Shown here: piece after piece, positions 63,122 to 64,000 of the stretch
Layout: each line of letters opens with the position of its first letter
Numbering within the stretch: the stretch's first letter is position 1
NCBI RefSeq assembly: GCF_000463155.2
Contig: NZ_AWFZ01000028.1
Span: 716,910-780,909 of the forward strand
Source: Siccibacter turicensis LMG 23730
GTDB lineage: Bacteria > Pseudomonadota > Gammaproteobacteria > Enterobacterales > Enterobacteriaceae
DNA length: 64,000 nucleotides
Direction of reading: 5' to 3'
Program-made: the position numbers and the translations under genes
The notes under the pieces: model-generated
Told to the model about the DNA's origin: nothing
Database searches by the model: none
What the model saw: the letters and a program-made list of their open reading frames with translations, nothing else

Positions 63122-64000
63122 TGGCCGCATCGGCATTTTTACTGATCGCCAGCTTTTTACTGGTGCTGCTGATTCTGGCAAAGCCATTGGGTAGCGGGCT
63201 GGCCCGCTTCATTGAGGGGTCACCGCTGCCTGGCCTGGCCGGTATCGAGCGGGTTATCTGGCGGGTCTCCGGCGTGAACGCCCGAGAGATGAACTGGCGC
63301 GAGTATCTGCTCGCTATTCTGCTGCTCAACCTTATCGGGCTGGCGGTGCTGTTCGTCATGCTGATGGCCCAGGGCGCACTGCCGTTTAATCCGCAGCAGC
63401 TGCCGGGCCTCTCCTGGCATCTGGCGCTGAACACGGCGGTGAGCTTTGTGACCAATACCAACTGGCAGTCCTACGCCGGGGAGAGCACCCTGAGCTACTT
63501 CAGCCAGATGGTCGGCCTGACGGTGCAGAACTTCCTCTCAGCGGCGACCGGTATCGCGGTGGTGTTCGCCCTGATCCGCGCCTTTGCGCGGCATACGGTC
63601 ACGACGCTTGGCAACGCCTGGGTGGATCTCACCCGCATCACGCTGTGGGTGCTCCTGCCGCTGTCGCTGCTTGTCGCGCTGTTCTTTATCCAGCAGGGCG
63701 TACTGCAAAACCTGCTGCCCTACCAGCCCTTTACCTCGCTGGAAGGGGCGAAGCAGTTCTTGCCGATGGGGCCGGTGGCGTCCCAGGAGGCCATCAAGCT
63801 GCTCGGCACCAACGGCGGGGGCTTCTTTAACGCCAACTCGTCGCACCCGTTCGAAAACCCCGGCGCGCTGACCAACATGGTGCAGATGCTGGCGATCTTC
63901 CTGATCCCCGCCGCGCTCTGCTTTGCCTTTGGCGATGCGGTGGGCGATGCCCGTCAGGGCCGCGCCATTCTCTGGACCATGGCGTCCATCTTCGTGGTGT
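63121..64000 (+). CDS. kdpA: Potassium-translocating subunit KdpA (cut by window edge)
   Basis: K+-selective channel-like subunit of the Kdp P-type ATPase. The first 293 of about 557 residues are present. Selectivity-filter loops [11 protein letters not shown] and [19 protein letters not shown] are intact, with several hydrophobic spans between. The rest, and kdpBC, lie beyond the window. Confidence 0.97.
   Translation, partial: MAASAFLLIASFLLVLLILAKPLGSGLARFIEGSPLPGLAGIERVIWRVSGVNAREMNWREYLLAILLLNLIGLAVLFVMLMAQGALPFNPQQLPGLSWHLALNTAVSFVTNTNWQSYAGESTLSYFSQMVGLTVQNFLSAATGIAVVFALIRAFARHTVTTLGNAWVDLTRITLWVLLPLSLLVALFFIQQGVLQNLLPYQPFTSLEGAKQFLPMGPVASQEAIKLLGTNGGGFFNANSSHPFENPGALTNMVQMLAIFLIPAALCFAFGDAVGDARQGRAILWTMASIFVV

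Overview
The window is an ordinary chromosomal backbone segment of a GC-rich member of the Enterobacteriaceae. Gene content and order are colinear with the E. coli K-12 moa-bio-mod-gal-tol-cyd-suc-sdh-kdp region, read in the opposite direction. Protein sequences are close to E. coli but clearly distinct. Gene differences (an ATPase gene between uvrB and bioD, a DJ-1 family gene beside bioA, pcp-DUF979-DUF969 beside pxpABC, and no mngRAB or abrB) point to the Enterobacter/Leclercia/Klebsiella side of the family. The genus cannot be fixed from sequence reading alone. I see no prophage, insertion sequence, CRISPR array or rRNA.

Layout. 1-4.3 kb: moaA (cut by the window edge, with a Moco riboswitch, ModE box and FNR-like site), ybhK and LexA-controlled uvrB. 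4.3-5.9 kb: an 858-bp control region holding DnaA boxes and a sigma-54 promoter with two upstream NtrC-like sites, which drives an orphan LivF/UrtE-like ATPase. 5.9-10.8 kb: the biotin locus bioBFCD and divergent bioA around a BirA operator. 10.9-15.5 kb: a DJ-1/PfpI protein, ybhB, a lambda attB-like core, ybhC, pgl and ybhA. 15.5-20.8 kb: modABC, acrZ, modE and modF. 21-26.3 kb: galETKM and gpmA. 26.4-31.1 kb: aroG, ybgS, zitB, pnuC and nadA. 31.3-31.7 kb: four tRNA genes (Lys-Val-Lys-Lys in transcription order). 31.9-37.4 kb: the Tol-Pal system. 37.6-40.8 kb: cytochrome bd oxidase (cydABX-ybgE). 41.5-53.3 kb: TCA-cycle genes sdhCDAB-sucABCD with a probable SdhX 3'-UTR RNA, and divergent gltA. 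53.4-62.4 kb: a long leftward run ybgA-phrB-ybgI-pxpBCA-DUF969-DUF979-pcp-nei, which combines 5-oxoproline metabolism with DNA repair. 62.5-64 kb: ybfA, then kdpF and kdpA (cut by the edge) behind a KdpE site.

How it fits together. Nearly every operon still carries a readable operator: LexA, BirA, ModE twice, GalR/S, Fur, TyrR, NadR, FNR, CRP, KdpE. Molybdate sensing links modE-modABC with moaA. The sdh-suc-gltA block supplies TCA flux and cyd supplies its terminal oxidase. The least explained parts are (i) the nitrogen-type promoter in front of a lone ABC ATPase whose LSGGQ signature is lost, (ii) the DUF969/DUF979 membrane pair between pyroglutamyl peptidase and 5-oxoprolinase, and (iii) the full-length DUF523-DUF1722 form of YbgA.
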